Positions 24,014 through 34,784 of a stretch of DNA of 64,000 nucleotides are shown piece by piece. Numbering within the stretch: the stretch's first letter is position 1; each line of letters opens with the position of its first letter. The DNA is from Phlebiopsis flavidoalba (lineage: Eukaryota; Basidiomycota; Agaricomycetes; Polyporales; Phanerochaetaceae): contig JAOCPU010000018.1 in assembly GCA_035772785.1 (NCBI GenBank), forward strand, positions 434,001 through 498,000, read 5' to 3'. Position numbers and translations under genes: made by a program. The notes under the pieces were generated by a model, which saw only the letters and a list, made by a program, of their open reading frames with translations, searched no databases and had not been told where the DNA came from.

Positions 24014-25362
24014 ATGGCCGCAGAGAAGGACTACGCCCCACAGCCCGCTGAGACTGACGACAAACGTACCCAGTTGCTTGAGGTTAAACTTGACAAGGAC
24101 AATGAAGGAGACGTCTTTGCCCTCCCCCGTCTCGGCGACCACCACTCTGGCCAACAAGCAAGTTCTCGCTGTCCGCAAGCGCTATCATCCCTGTCTTGGA
24201 TCGTCCTCAGTTCCTCTGTAATCATTTTACAACAACTACCTGTACAACACCCTTCAATTCAAGTACCCAGTCTTCCTCGTTACCTGGCACCTTGACTTTC
24301 GCCGTGAGCTGTCTTCGCCTGTTTCTGTGGCGCTAACTCTGACAGCCAGATAGGCGATTGGAACCCGTATATTGCAACGGACAACCAACCTGTTGGACGG
24401 CGCAAAGGATGCTATGTTCACATATCGAAGGAGATGTTCCTGCGGTCTATTCTCCCCATAGGCCTCCTCTTCAGCGCATCCCTTATATCCTCAGCAATAC
24501 GGCGTATCTATACCTTAGTGTTGCATACATTCAGATGCTTAAAGTGTGCGTTCACATTTACCCCTATACTTCACGACATGCAACTTACGGTTGACAAAGG
24601 CTTTCACTCCAGTAGCCATCCTACTTATATCGTGGACCTTTTAAGCTGCAAGAGCCGAACAAGAAGCTTGCTGTGATCATTTTCATGATTTTTCGGGTCC
24701 GGTGTCGCACTTGCGTCCAAGGGCCCCGAGTTGAGGTTCGACCTGATTGGTTTCATCACCCAAGCCGCTGCAGTCGCGGTGCGTACCGCCTATTTCTTTT
24801 CTGCCCAATGATCACCATCTTACATTGCCAAACAGTTCAGAGAGGCTTCGCGTCTGGTTATGATCCAGATCCTCTTGCATTGGTCTGAAGATGGACCCCT
24901 TGTCTCTTCTGCACTACTATGCACCAGTCTGTGCAGTGATTAACCTTGCCATCTTGCCCTTCACCGAAGGTCTTGAACCTTTCTACGAGGTCATGAAAGT
25001 TGGGTACGTTAAACGCAACTATTTCTCCCTCCATTCCGCTTTACGAATCTGAGTGTGATTAGCCCGTGGATCCTTCTGAGCAATGCCTCTGTCGCATTCC
25101 TGCTCAATATCGCTGCCGTGGCGGTTCCTTGTTAGCGCTGGCAGCGGCCTGGTTTCTCACACTCGCCGGTGTTTTCAAGGACATCTTGCTCATTACCGGC
25201 TCCGTGCTTATCTTCGGCAGCTCTAGTCACACCTCTGCAAGTCAACATTGGTATGTCGTTGCAGATTTCTCCCTACGGGCACAGTCTAACGATTCGGGTT
25301 CCAGGTTACGCTACATTGCTCTTGGCGGTCTTGTCCTGTTCAAGACTTCCGGCAGCAAGTAA
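24014..25362 (+). CDS. Triose-phosphate/nucleotide-sugar transporter family protein
   Basis: The start MAAEKDYAPQPAETDDKRTQ at 24014 is preceded by CTAGCC and is hydrophilic. Membrane segments follow, partly across introns: LYNTLQFKYPVFLVTWHLTF, TRILQRTTNLLDGAKD, LPIGLLFSASLI, NTAYLYLSVAYIQMLK, then VAILLISWTF, LRFDLIGFITQAAAV and ASRLVMIQILLHGLKMDPL. SLHYYAPVCAVINLAILPFT, WILLSNASVAFLLNIAAVFL, LAGVFKDILLITGSVLIFG and YTIALGGLVLFKTSGSK come next, ending at 25362. This is the order of the fungal TPT/DUF250 branch of the drug/metabolite transporter superfamily, with about ten TM helices in Golgi or ER membranes. The substrate (sugar phosphate or nucleotide sugar) cannot be told. Its neighbour on the same strand is a glycosyltransferase, which is suggestive only. 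Confidence 0.85.
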
Positions 25363-25916
25363 TGATTTCGCGAACTAGGATACTTCGATTGTAGATTATA
25401 TACTACATCTCGCCTACACCCGTCCTGGCCGCTTCCTAGGTCTTGCTAGCGTTTCTCCATGCTATCCACTCTCAGGGACCATCTGTAATCTCTTGGACAT
25501 CCGGGTTTGCCTGGCCTTCTACGTCTTCCGAATTACACTTAGAATTTATACCACTTCGTATGCGTGTGATGTGACGCCCTCACTGGTAAACGTACCGTTC
25601 TTGAATATAATATCTCGATGGTAGACGTCCTCTGGTGATGACATCGGGAGGACCGTCGGAACTTTGCCGAATGTGTCTAGGACGCCCCGGTCGAGAGATT
25701 CCTTGAGTCGATACTTCACCGAAGGGCCACCCCGCCCGACGACCTCCACTTCACGCCGCCTTGAATATCTCCAACTCTGCTCTCGTTTATCTTCTGACTG
25801 CATTGGGTTCGCTACACCAACCTCTCGAGATATTGCCACACGGTTAGGCATCATATTTCTCAAGTGCCACCAGTAACCCCCGTGAGGTGGACCTCTCCCG
25901 TTTTGTCATCGCAGAG
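25363..25916. other. Intergenic with an unassigned minus-strand open frame
   Basis: A 105-codon minus-strand frame (25546-25863) includes an NGTF-like piece, but the overlapping plus strand is also open. No family is recognisable, so it is not called as a gene. The GT61 promoter is expected in this interval. Confidence 0.4.
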
Positions 25917-28281
25917 ATGCCAGGGCCACGTAGGTTGGAACTATCGCCACCAACTCGGCGTGAATTCACGCTGCTGATATTTCTCTCTGACGGCTGTTCA
26001 TACTGTCATACAACCCTGATGAGACGTCTCTCCGCGTTGTCGGCGTGAACCCGCGAAGGTCACGAACTCTTACCTCCAGTACGTTCCGTTTTCAGCATAT
26101 TCACGTTGGCAAAACTCACGGCTGTCAACTTCAGAATCAGTAATACAAGACCCTGGCTTTGAGAAGGACGGCCCCCGGCGTCCGAAAGCGTGGCGGGACA
26201 AGGCTCGAGGACCTGAGATTGCGGGCGACCCTGGGCATGGGAGGATGGGCACAAAATTGCGGGTGTTGAGCATGGCGAGGTGGGCTTGGTCGGGGCGGGG
26301 TACGTCGCAGAGGACGATATACAACTTTGGAAAGGAGAAGAAGGCCCGGGAGGAGCGCGGCGAAGCTCGACCCTGGTGTCGGCAACTGCGAAAGGTGTGA
26401 CGGTGAATGAAGGGTTTACGAAATGGGGTGAGGACCGTGCCAAAGTCGAAAGCGCGATTTGCGCATGTACCAGGTCGGTCCCGTAAACTTTGAAGCTGAG
26501 AGACTTGCTTATGGATGTCACAGGGTACACTATCCTGGACAATGTGTTCCTATTGAACGGCTCGTTCTATCTCGTGACAGAGACGACCCGAAATCATTGC
26601 CTCGGCTATCCGCCATTGCATCTTCCACGTTGAATCCAAGTCACCCCCCACGACCCCAAGATTGGCGTATCCTCACCACATCTGAAGCAAAATACCACTC
26701 TGGGTCAATATGGTGGCCCGGTGCGTCTGACATATCAATAATGCAAAGTCTTACTAAACTCTGCCGTTGTAGGATCAAAACAGACTACATGGCTCTCCAC
26801 AGAGCCAGCGGATTCACAAGACCCATACACCCTCTTCTCGCTCTCTATGCTGCCCACAATTCCCTCACATTAACGGCCCACCAACAAACGGTAATATCCT
26901 CCTCTGGCCTACTACGCATAATCTCGCCAAGTCGTGCTAATATGGGCCTTGGTGGGTGCGCAGAGTATACCTCCACCCGTTCGACTATGGTTCCCAACGT
27001 ATTCCCACCTTCTCCACCTCGCCTCACGCTCCGCCCGACCGACCGACTTGGTGAAGGAGAGAATCTCCACCCACCACCCCCCCCCCCCAGCGGACGCGAT
27101 CATACAATGGTCAGTGTACACCGACAGTTCTTTATTCATAATTAATTGACCATAAAACAGGCCTACACCCGGCACTGCTGAAAGCCGCATTCCCGACAAT
27201 CGAACTGATGTACTCCGAGGACTGGAAAGACTTCGCCGACATCCAAATTCCCTACGTGTGTTTAGAGCGCGTCATCATCGCCGACCGCTTGGCGCCGCGG
27301 ACGCGTCGACCGCCCGAGACGTAACCGCGACGACTGGATGCTGCACTGGTCGCCTGAGCTTGCCCCGCCCTGGTGTTGGTTGTCGGCGACGAGCTGCGCA
27401 AGCCTTTTGGATTGCGGCAGAGTGCCGAGGACGGTCCCTGCCCGCGTGGGCAGCACCCGTGTTTATGCTTTTTGGGTTTTTTGATCCTGCCCCAGGAGGG
27501 GTGGTGGACGCCCGTGCGGGAGGCGGTGGCGAACAGTACTTGGGGCGTGCTTTGGCGGTCGAGAGGGAGAAGAGACGTAAGCCGTGGGTGGTGAACGTTT
27601 TTGTGTCGATGCAGGATGAGCCGTTATGAGGCGGTTCGTGCGCATATCCGGGACGGAAGATTCATCCGGTCTCGTTGATGGTCTGCGGAAAGCTCGAGAG
27701 GGACGGAGGGGGCGGTCCATTTCAGAGTTCCACAATGTATATGCATGTTGCAACGGGAATGGGAGTAAGGAGATATGGGACGAGCGGTCTGAAGGTCATC
27801 TCAAAGACAGACGTGAGTAGCGTGCACTCCAACCTTCTCTTCTGGATATTAACTGCGTCGTATGTAGATCATGCTGGGTGCGTTTGGCCACAACCTCGCA
27901 GACAGTCTTTTCCTCCCCGCTCCCCTACCCGGGACGGAGACTACCGTCCCGGCTCCCCTACTCATGGAGCTTGTACCCCTCTGGCACGTTTCTTCAAGGA
28001 TCGCGAGTTTGCCGCGCGTCGCACGCTTGGGCGTGCGTTTACATGGCATGGTGGGATTACAAGGTATGTGTGTTGTATTTCATCTCGTCTTGGCCTTCTC
28101 TTCCTTAATACCACTGTTTTCAAGAAAATTCAGCGGCTGCTCGTCACTTCCACCAGTGATGGGCCTCCGGGCAGGGCAGGGGCACATGGGTAACCGTAGA
28201 TGTGCCACTTGTTTTCTAGATGAGATCAAGGCCGAGGGCGGCAACGGTTCACTGCAAGTTAAGGACATTACGTGCAGTTAG
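25917..28281 (+). CDS. GT61-family glycosyltransferase
   Basis: From an ATG at 25917 the reading gives a short basic N-terminus, TRREFTLLIFLS and a hydrophobic run, as in a type II Golgi membrane anchor. After a variable stem comes VTGYTILDNVFLLNGSFYLV, a hallmark of eukaryotic GT61 (DUF563) proteins. RILTTSEAKYH, VYTDSSLFI, LLKAAFPTIELMYSEDWKDF and ADIQIPY..ERVIIADRLA follow. The catalytic-domain end has WWTPVREAVANSTWG and IMLGAFGHNLADSLFLPAP, equivalent to the usual G-x-H-G-x-x-L block with Phe before His. FKDREFAAR comes last. GT61 enzymes transfer pentose or hexosamine units to glycoproteins or polysaccharides. Acceptor and donor are unknown here. The region is strongly frame-shuffled and both ends are approximate. 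Confidence 0.65.
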
Positions 28282-30562
28282 CTCGTATAGGACGGAGTGC
28301 TTTTCATTATCGTTAGTTGTAACCAGCATATTAATACCTATTTATTGTGATTTTAGAGTACTGGAAAAACACTCGACCTTGTCGAGCAGCCTGGTCGCAA
28401 CGTTGCATAGGTCTGACTAGTGGCGGCGCAAGTAGCAACGATCGGGCATCTTTTTCGGCATTTCATTACAGCAAGCTTAAATTAGGGTGATAGAAAGTGG
28501 AAAGTAGTTAGGCTAGGGTTGCAAGCCGTTCGTTTCGCAGGAGGACTCTTGTGCTTGGCGCACTGCTTGCCGAGAATTGGAATCTCTCCGGGTTGGGGGG
28601 GTCTCCACATGCCGACCAGGGCAACTGTATACGGACATTCCGGTATCAACAAGGTAGTAGACATAAGCAATGTGTCTTGTTTTCGAGGAGGCGAGGTCTT
28701 CCGTAGGTATGTCTAAAGTGACATTCAGATCTTCGTAGTACTGTCGCAAAGGGCAGTTTATTGACTGCACTCCATATTTTGTCCCACTGATGATGGTAGT
28801 GTGACACCCATTGCTGACCTGCGTGAGTCATCGTTTCTTGATCTGCTTAGCAGCAAAGAGGAGAGACCAACATCGGGACTGCTTCAGTGGATTTTGCTGG
28901 AGGTTTACTTTGGATGCTGTTGAAAGTGGGCATGGTCCTTGAACTCATTTACTGGGGGTTGGCTATCGACGTACAATTTTGCATTGAATTCTGGTAGAGG
29001 TCAGATACCCCGAGCATTTTTGTGAGACTCAGTGGGCGCCACACTCTGAGATTTAGACGAAAGCTGCATATGTCTGATGACTGGACACCTTGCCTAGACA
29101 TAGGTCTGTGGTAGTGGACTTTGTCGGATTTGTCTAACGGTGGTGACCTGATATGTCTGGGGAGATTATAAGATTTCTATGAACAATGAGACAGAAGAAC
29201 ATCAGAGATATCTTTGAGGTGCAAAGCGTTACGTCTTCGACCCGAAATGAGCAACAGGCAGGTAGCAATCCAGTGCGATTGCCTCCATGAAGTTTCACTA
29301 GGTAGTGGCATTGAGATCACACGCCATATGTAGCACTTTGTTTCTTCCTTTTAAACTTGCTATTTCGACAGGGTTAACTACTCAGTATAGTTCGTTTGGG
29401 TATACGGATACTTGACTCATAAGTTTCTTCACGATCGGATCCATTCGGCGTTGCCTGGTCAACTTCATGTCACCCTCCGCGCCATGACATACTTACACAG
29501 TATGGTTCGGCCGTTCACCGTACACCCAGCGAGACGCGGTTTGAGGGAAATGGTAGGCCGTTTTTCCACACAAACCTGAAGGTGTCCTCCTGTCTCAGTG
29601 GTACTCCTTTGCCTTCCCTTTGACGTCCGCAGCGTAACAGGCTAGGGGCGGTCGCGCGGGCGTAGGTCGGGCAGCGGAACGAACGGCGGATCCGATCGAA
29701 AGTAATGCCACGGGACGCACCGTTCTGTGTTAACCTAATGGCCAGTCCATGTCCTATGCTGTGTTCCGTGGTCAGCAGAAGTCGGGCGCAAGGAGTGATT
29801 GCGCACCATGATGGTGCGACGCGCGCATGGACGGACTGAAGAGAGAGCGGGCCAAGTACAATTTGGAAGAACGTCGGGGTCGATTGGTATCGTCGGATGC
29901 CCGGATCGCGACACTGCGCTGTGATCGCTGCTCAGTGTTTGCACACTTACAGATGGGCGGGTCAGGAGATTTTAACCTATGATGAGGCAGATTTTTTTTT
30001 TAGGCAGAGGGGCGCACGTTCGTGCAACATGTGCGGGAATAGAAGTGTGCGCCCCAAGTCCTGAACAATTCAAAACAGGATGTAGCTCAAGCCAGCGCAG
30101 CCTGAGAACTGTAGGGATCTGTTGCAGTTTGAACCTGTACTTCACATCTACCTTCAAGTTCCACTGACATATTTTCGAATGTTCTTGCTCCTTTGAAACT
30201 CCACGAGTCAAGTCTGCTGTTTCCGAGGGACCTTCGAACAAAGTCCGGATCATTTATGCCATGTCAATGGTAGCATCGTGCGCAAAGTTGGAGAAAAGGG
30301 GTTCGTTATCCAACCGTCGCTAGCACAGCGCAGCGTTCTCATATGTTCATGGAGACAAAGAGGGCGTCATGACGCAGACGTTCAATAAACGTTGGGGTAC
30401 CTAATTTGAAAGCTAAAAAGGGGGCGCACTTCGGCCACGCCCTCTCGTACGTAGGTCTCTTGAGGACAAACCTCCAAGTCCGTTTGCCGGGCCTTTGCTC
30501 TCTCACTTCTCTTTCCGTCTTCGTTGTATATCTCTGGAAAATCACGACGCTCACGACTAGTT
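28282..30562. other. 2.3 kb without a recognisable gene
   Basis: AT-richer DNA with short open frames on both strands, such as 28513-28770 (-) and 29972-30253 (-), and no motif or exon chain. I see no terminal repeats, poly-A tail or tandem array. It may hold 3' UTR, the SYG1-like promoter, or an RNA gene that cannot be seen by eye. Confidence 0.45.
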
Positions 30563-33500
30563 ATGAAGTTTTGCCAGGTGCGTGCGTGGAATATCGTCTC
30601 ACGTTGATTGGGTGTCCTGAATACCCCGCGTGCATTAGGTACCTAGAAGAAACACAGGTATGACATAGGCCAGTCCTTCTCAAATCTGCAGAAGTTGAGC
30701 TATATGATATCCTATCAATCATAGACTCCGAAGGAGAATGGAAGAAAGCTAAGAAAGCCATTTCTTATATGTAAGCTTCGTGCGTCGTCTCTTCCCGCAT
30801 TCTTCCCGCTGACCTCATGTTCCAGCGGAAACTACCGTGGACTCAAGAAGTGCATCACTGCTATTCGTCGAGCCGACGCACAAGCTCAAGGTGTTCCCCA
30901 CGCATTTACCGGTATCACCCCAGCTCTCAACACAGAAGAAGTGCACACACATTTGTCACACACGAATGGCGTGGACCAGCCCACCCTCTCTCCTCAAGCG
31001 TCTCTCACAGACGTCACGGAGGATGGTTATGAGCAAGATGAACAAGACGAAGATGAAGAGGGGGGCCACCAGAGGGCAATGAGAGTGTATGAAAAATCTA
31101 TTTTTCCTCCGTGTGCTACTGAAAACATCTCTGTAGGGAGCTTCGCATGACAGAACGTTGAACACTGTAGTCCGCGCCCATCAGCTTTCACCAGAAGCCA
31201 GCCCATCTCTCCAAAGAGCTCACCTTTCGGAGCTCGAATCGTCGTCTGAGCATGCAAAATCTGGGGACGATGAGGCACAACCCATACGCACTGATTCGTT
31301 CTTCTACTCGCCCCCCCCCCCCCCCCCCCCCCCCCACCGGCACCCCCCCCCCCCGCCCACAAAAAGGGCACTCCACCCCCGCAACGACCGGGGGGCCCTC
31401 CTTCGCGCGGCAACCTTGAAAACATGGGGTTCCTGCCTCGTCTCAAGCGCCAAAGACCCTTCGAGGGAGTTTCTGGGATACGTCGCAAAACCGGCAAGCC
31501 CGGAGTACAATGGAGACCTTGTCGCGAGAGAGTCTTCCACTCAAGGATTTGTTGCCTTTGTTAAGCCCGCCTGCAGAAGGCGTTCTTTGACAAGCTAGAT
31601 TCAGAGCTGGACAAAGTAGAGATATTCTATCTCGAACGTGAGAAGGAGATGCGCCAAAGGTGTGTATGATAGTTCTTCAATAGCGACAAAGCTGAATATG
31701 TGCGATAGATCCACAACGTTGAAGGCTCAGCTGCAAGAACTTCAAGATCACCGGAGGCTTTTCCATGTTCGTACCCTTTCCCCAATACTGATAGGCAATG
31801 GTTCTGAGTATATGAATAGGAAACATACGACGCCGACCACTCCTGGCTGCCACCCCTCTCATCCGTCGCAAAGCCCTCCCAATTGTTCAAAACGCCTCTA
31901 CTTCCAATATCGCCCGCAAGCGGCGCAGCTACAAAGCCAACATAGACTCGCCCACGTGCCGCCGCTCAGTCGTACAAGAGAACAAGGCCCTCGAAGAAGA
32001 GATCGAGAGTCCGTCGACGACAGACGCGCCTCGAAGCTCACGCGGCACACCGCAATGAGCGGGAGACCGCCGTTCACGCGGCAACATCGGGCAAGCACCC
32101 GAATGCAAGTGCAGGAAGTGGGACGAGTGGAACTGAAGAGGGCGCGTCAGTGCCGAAAGGATGGAAGAAGGTCCGGTATAGGTTCGACAGGCACAATGTC
32201 GCGAAGAAGCCTCCTTCCCCTAGAGAGTCATCTAGGGAGCGTCCGTTGAAGTATGACCCCGACGAGTATTTTGCATGCCAAGAAGAAGCTGAAAAAGGCC
32301 GTCCTGGAATGTTATCGGTAAGCTCGTTGAAGTGAGATGTTTGCGCACCCCACTCACTCATGTCCTACAGCGGACTAGAACTTCTCGAGAACTACCGAGT
32401 AAGTCAGCTCATTCCTCTATCGAAGTATTTTTTCTCATTAGTGCCCAGACTTTGAATCTCATCGGCTTCCGGAAGGCTCTGAAGAAGTTCGAGAAAGTAT
32501 ACCAAGGTAATGTTTGTTATCACTTATTCTCGCATGTGTATATGCTCACCAATGGGATCAGGTTCCAGCCCAGCAGGCCTACTTCAACCGAAAAGATAGA
32601 CCCCAGTGCATTCTCCTCCGGCGCAGCTGTTCAGGGCATGCTGAGCGACATGGAAGAGCTCTATGCCGCTCGGTTCAGTATGTAATATTCCTCTCATCAA
32701 CGTAGTCTGATCTAATAGCGTGTAATACAGCGAAGGGAGACAACAAGCTCGCAAAAACTCGCCTTCGTGGTTTATCCCAACACAAAACTCATCATTATAG
32801 CACATTCCGCACGGGCATGCTACTGGGTTTAGCACTACCCGCGTTCGTGGACGGGTTTATACCTCAGTTCGTACTAAGTGTCATTTCTATATAATCGTCC
32901 AACTAACGGTGTCTAGGTTTCCAACCTGATACCCGCAATGCGATACCCGGCTACGATGGCCTTCTGTTCGTATTTTCATTACTACTCATTCCCGTCCTTT
33001 TCTCGCTGCTTGTCGGAGTCAATGTTCTGGTATGGTCCAGAGCGCGCATAAATTATGTTTTCATCTTTGGTATGCCTGCCCTCCCTCTCTGAAAGTGCAT
33101 GCGCTGATTATAACCACCAGAGCTGGACTTGAAGACGAAACTAGACCACAGAGAATATTTTGAAGTATGTCCTCCCATCTTTCTGGAAGCACTTACTCAA
33201 TTAACAAATGCACCCAGACACCTGCTCTCCTGCTATCGACACTATGCTATGCTTTTCTGGCTCACGTTCTCTCGTATCGGTTCCTCACATTTTTTTCACC
33301 AACACTTTGGCCTCTCGTCTGGCTTGCTCTGGTCGTGCGGGTCGGCGCCGTCCTCTTCAATCCACTCCCAGTGCTCTTCAAATACCGTCTCGCTTCTGGC
33401 TGCTCAAAAATTGGTCGAGACTATTGACGTCCGGGATTCATCGATGTAGGAGAGGTATGCTGAATTTTCAACATTATTTTCCTGTCTTCTGAAATCGGGA

Positions 33501-34722
33501 TCTTAGTTCGCACAGATTTCTGGAGTGGGGTAAAGAACTCCGTCATCGTTATTAAGCCCAAAATGCTAAGCTTCGGACCACAGCGATCAATTCTGCAGTC
33601 TCATCTTTCCACACTCTCAAACCTCTACTTCATGGCCTGTGCCTATACGGGCGGTTTTGACCAGCATTGGATACATTGCACAACTCCCACGAAATGGGGG
33701 GTGTGCCGTTTGTACTCGCTTCATTGCCTTCTCCTGGCTCGTCTTGTGCAGAGTATCCGGCGTTTGGGTCGATTCCAGGCTGATTACTCACCTAATCAAC
33801 GTGAGGGAATCTCGCTTCTTGTCTATTGCATCATTAACCTTTGTGCGTTCCATATAGGGCGGGCAAATACGGTGCAGGCATCATCTACTATCTCTTCTAC
33901 TTTAACTGGAGGCATCAAGGTGCGTACTGGGGCCATGGTAGGAGTTGCTGCTTATCGTAGTCACAGGCGGAGCTCGCGGGTACAGCTTCGTACTTTGGTG
34001 TATATTGGTGAACGATATATGCAATTTATGCCTCAGCTTGGGTGAGTTGTACGGTAGCTAAATTTTACATGATCTGACTACGTCCACAGGATCTTCTCAA
34101 TGAGGGGGGGATTGGTCTGTGCTTCGTCCTCGAGCACCACACCAACAGAAAAAACCGCTTCCTGAGAGCCGAACTCATCTACAATAATACTATTCCTGTG
34201 AGTGACGAGCCATGTTTTACGGGAGTAGGTTTACTGATTCCTTCCAAGCTCTACTACTGCGCTATTGTGAGTACCCGCCTATGAGCCTAAAAGCGCGGTG
34301 TTGACAAACGACCTAGATTACCAACGTTCTAATACGTTTCATCTGGGTAATTTACATCCCTCAATCGGGGCCCAGCTTCCAACTGCGACTGTTCATCGCT
34401 GCTATGCTCGAAATGCTTAGAAGATGGCAATGGAACTTCTGTACGTGGCCTTCCTCCCCCACATTTATATTGTGCATCAATTCAACTGTTCCGCAGACCG
34501 TCTGGAGAACGAGCATCTCGGTAACGTGGATCAGTACCGCGTCACTAGGGAGAGTTCCTCTGCCATATGCATTCGACGAACACACTCACGAAGAAGACGT
34601 CGACGAGGGATGATGCCAGGAGCACGTCCAGCTGGCGGAGCAGGAGGAAAGCGTCCAAGATCAAGGCCGCGCGCCCCGACTCACAGTGCATGGCTCACAG
34701 TCAGGATTCTACAGACATATAG
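30563..34722 (+). CDS. SYG1: SPX-EXS phosphate exporter, SYG1/XPR1 type
   Basis: The first exon is only 15 nt (30563-30577). Joined to 30639-30657 it reads MKFARYLEETQ, the invariant SPX start, after allowing one extra T at 30569-30572. Then EWKKA and YRGLKKCITAIRRADAQAQG (SPX), an acidic linker, and a Pro tract at 31311-31357. FFDKLDSELDKVEIFYLERE closes the SPX helices. The EXS half follows: GFRKALKKFEKVYQ, FSSGAAVQGMLSDMEELYAA, STFRTGMLLGLALPAFVDGF, GYDGLLFVFSLLLIPVLFSL and FIFELDLKTKLDHREYFEV. LSNLYFMACAYTGG, IWVIYIPSQGPSFQLRLFIA, LEMLRRWQWNFYRLENEHLG and VDQYRVTREVPLPYAF come last, before an acidic tail. The stop is at 720-722 of the 34 kb block (34722). The protein senses inositol pyrophosphates and moves phosphate across the plasma or Golgi membrane. 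Several introns and frame errors. Confidence 0.92.
31311..31357 (+). repeat. C-rich tract within the SPX linker
   Basis: Two runs of C, about 25 and 13 long, are separated by ACCGGCA. On the coding strand this codes a proline run in the loop between SPX segments. The length is likely uncertain because such runs are error-prone. Confidence 0.8.
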
Positions 34723-34784
34723 CGTATGTTATGGGTATATAGATCATCCTATCCTCAGTAGTACTGCTCAGTGCAATCAGAGTA

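Noticed and set aside
26060..26542. 160-codon minus-strand frame with Pro/Ser-rich sequence
   Set aside because: It lies over the stem and N-terminal part of the GT61 gene, whose plus-strand motifs are recognisable.
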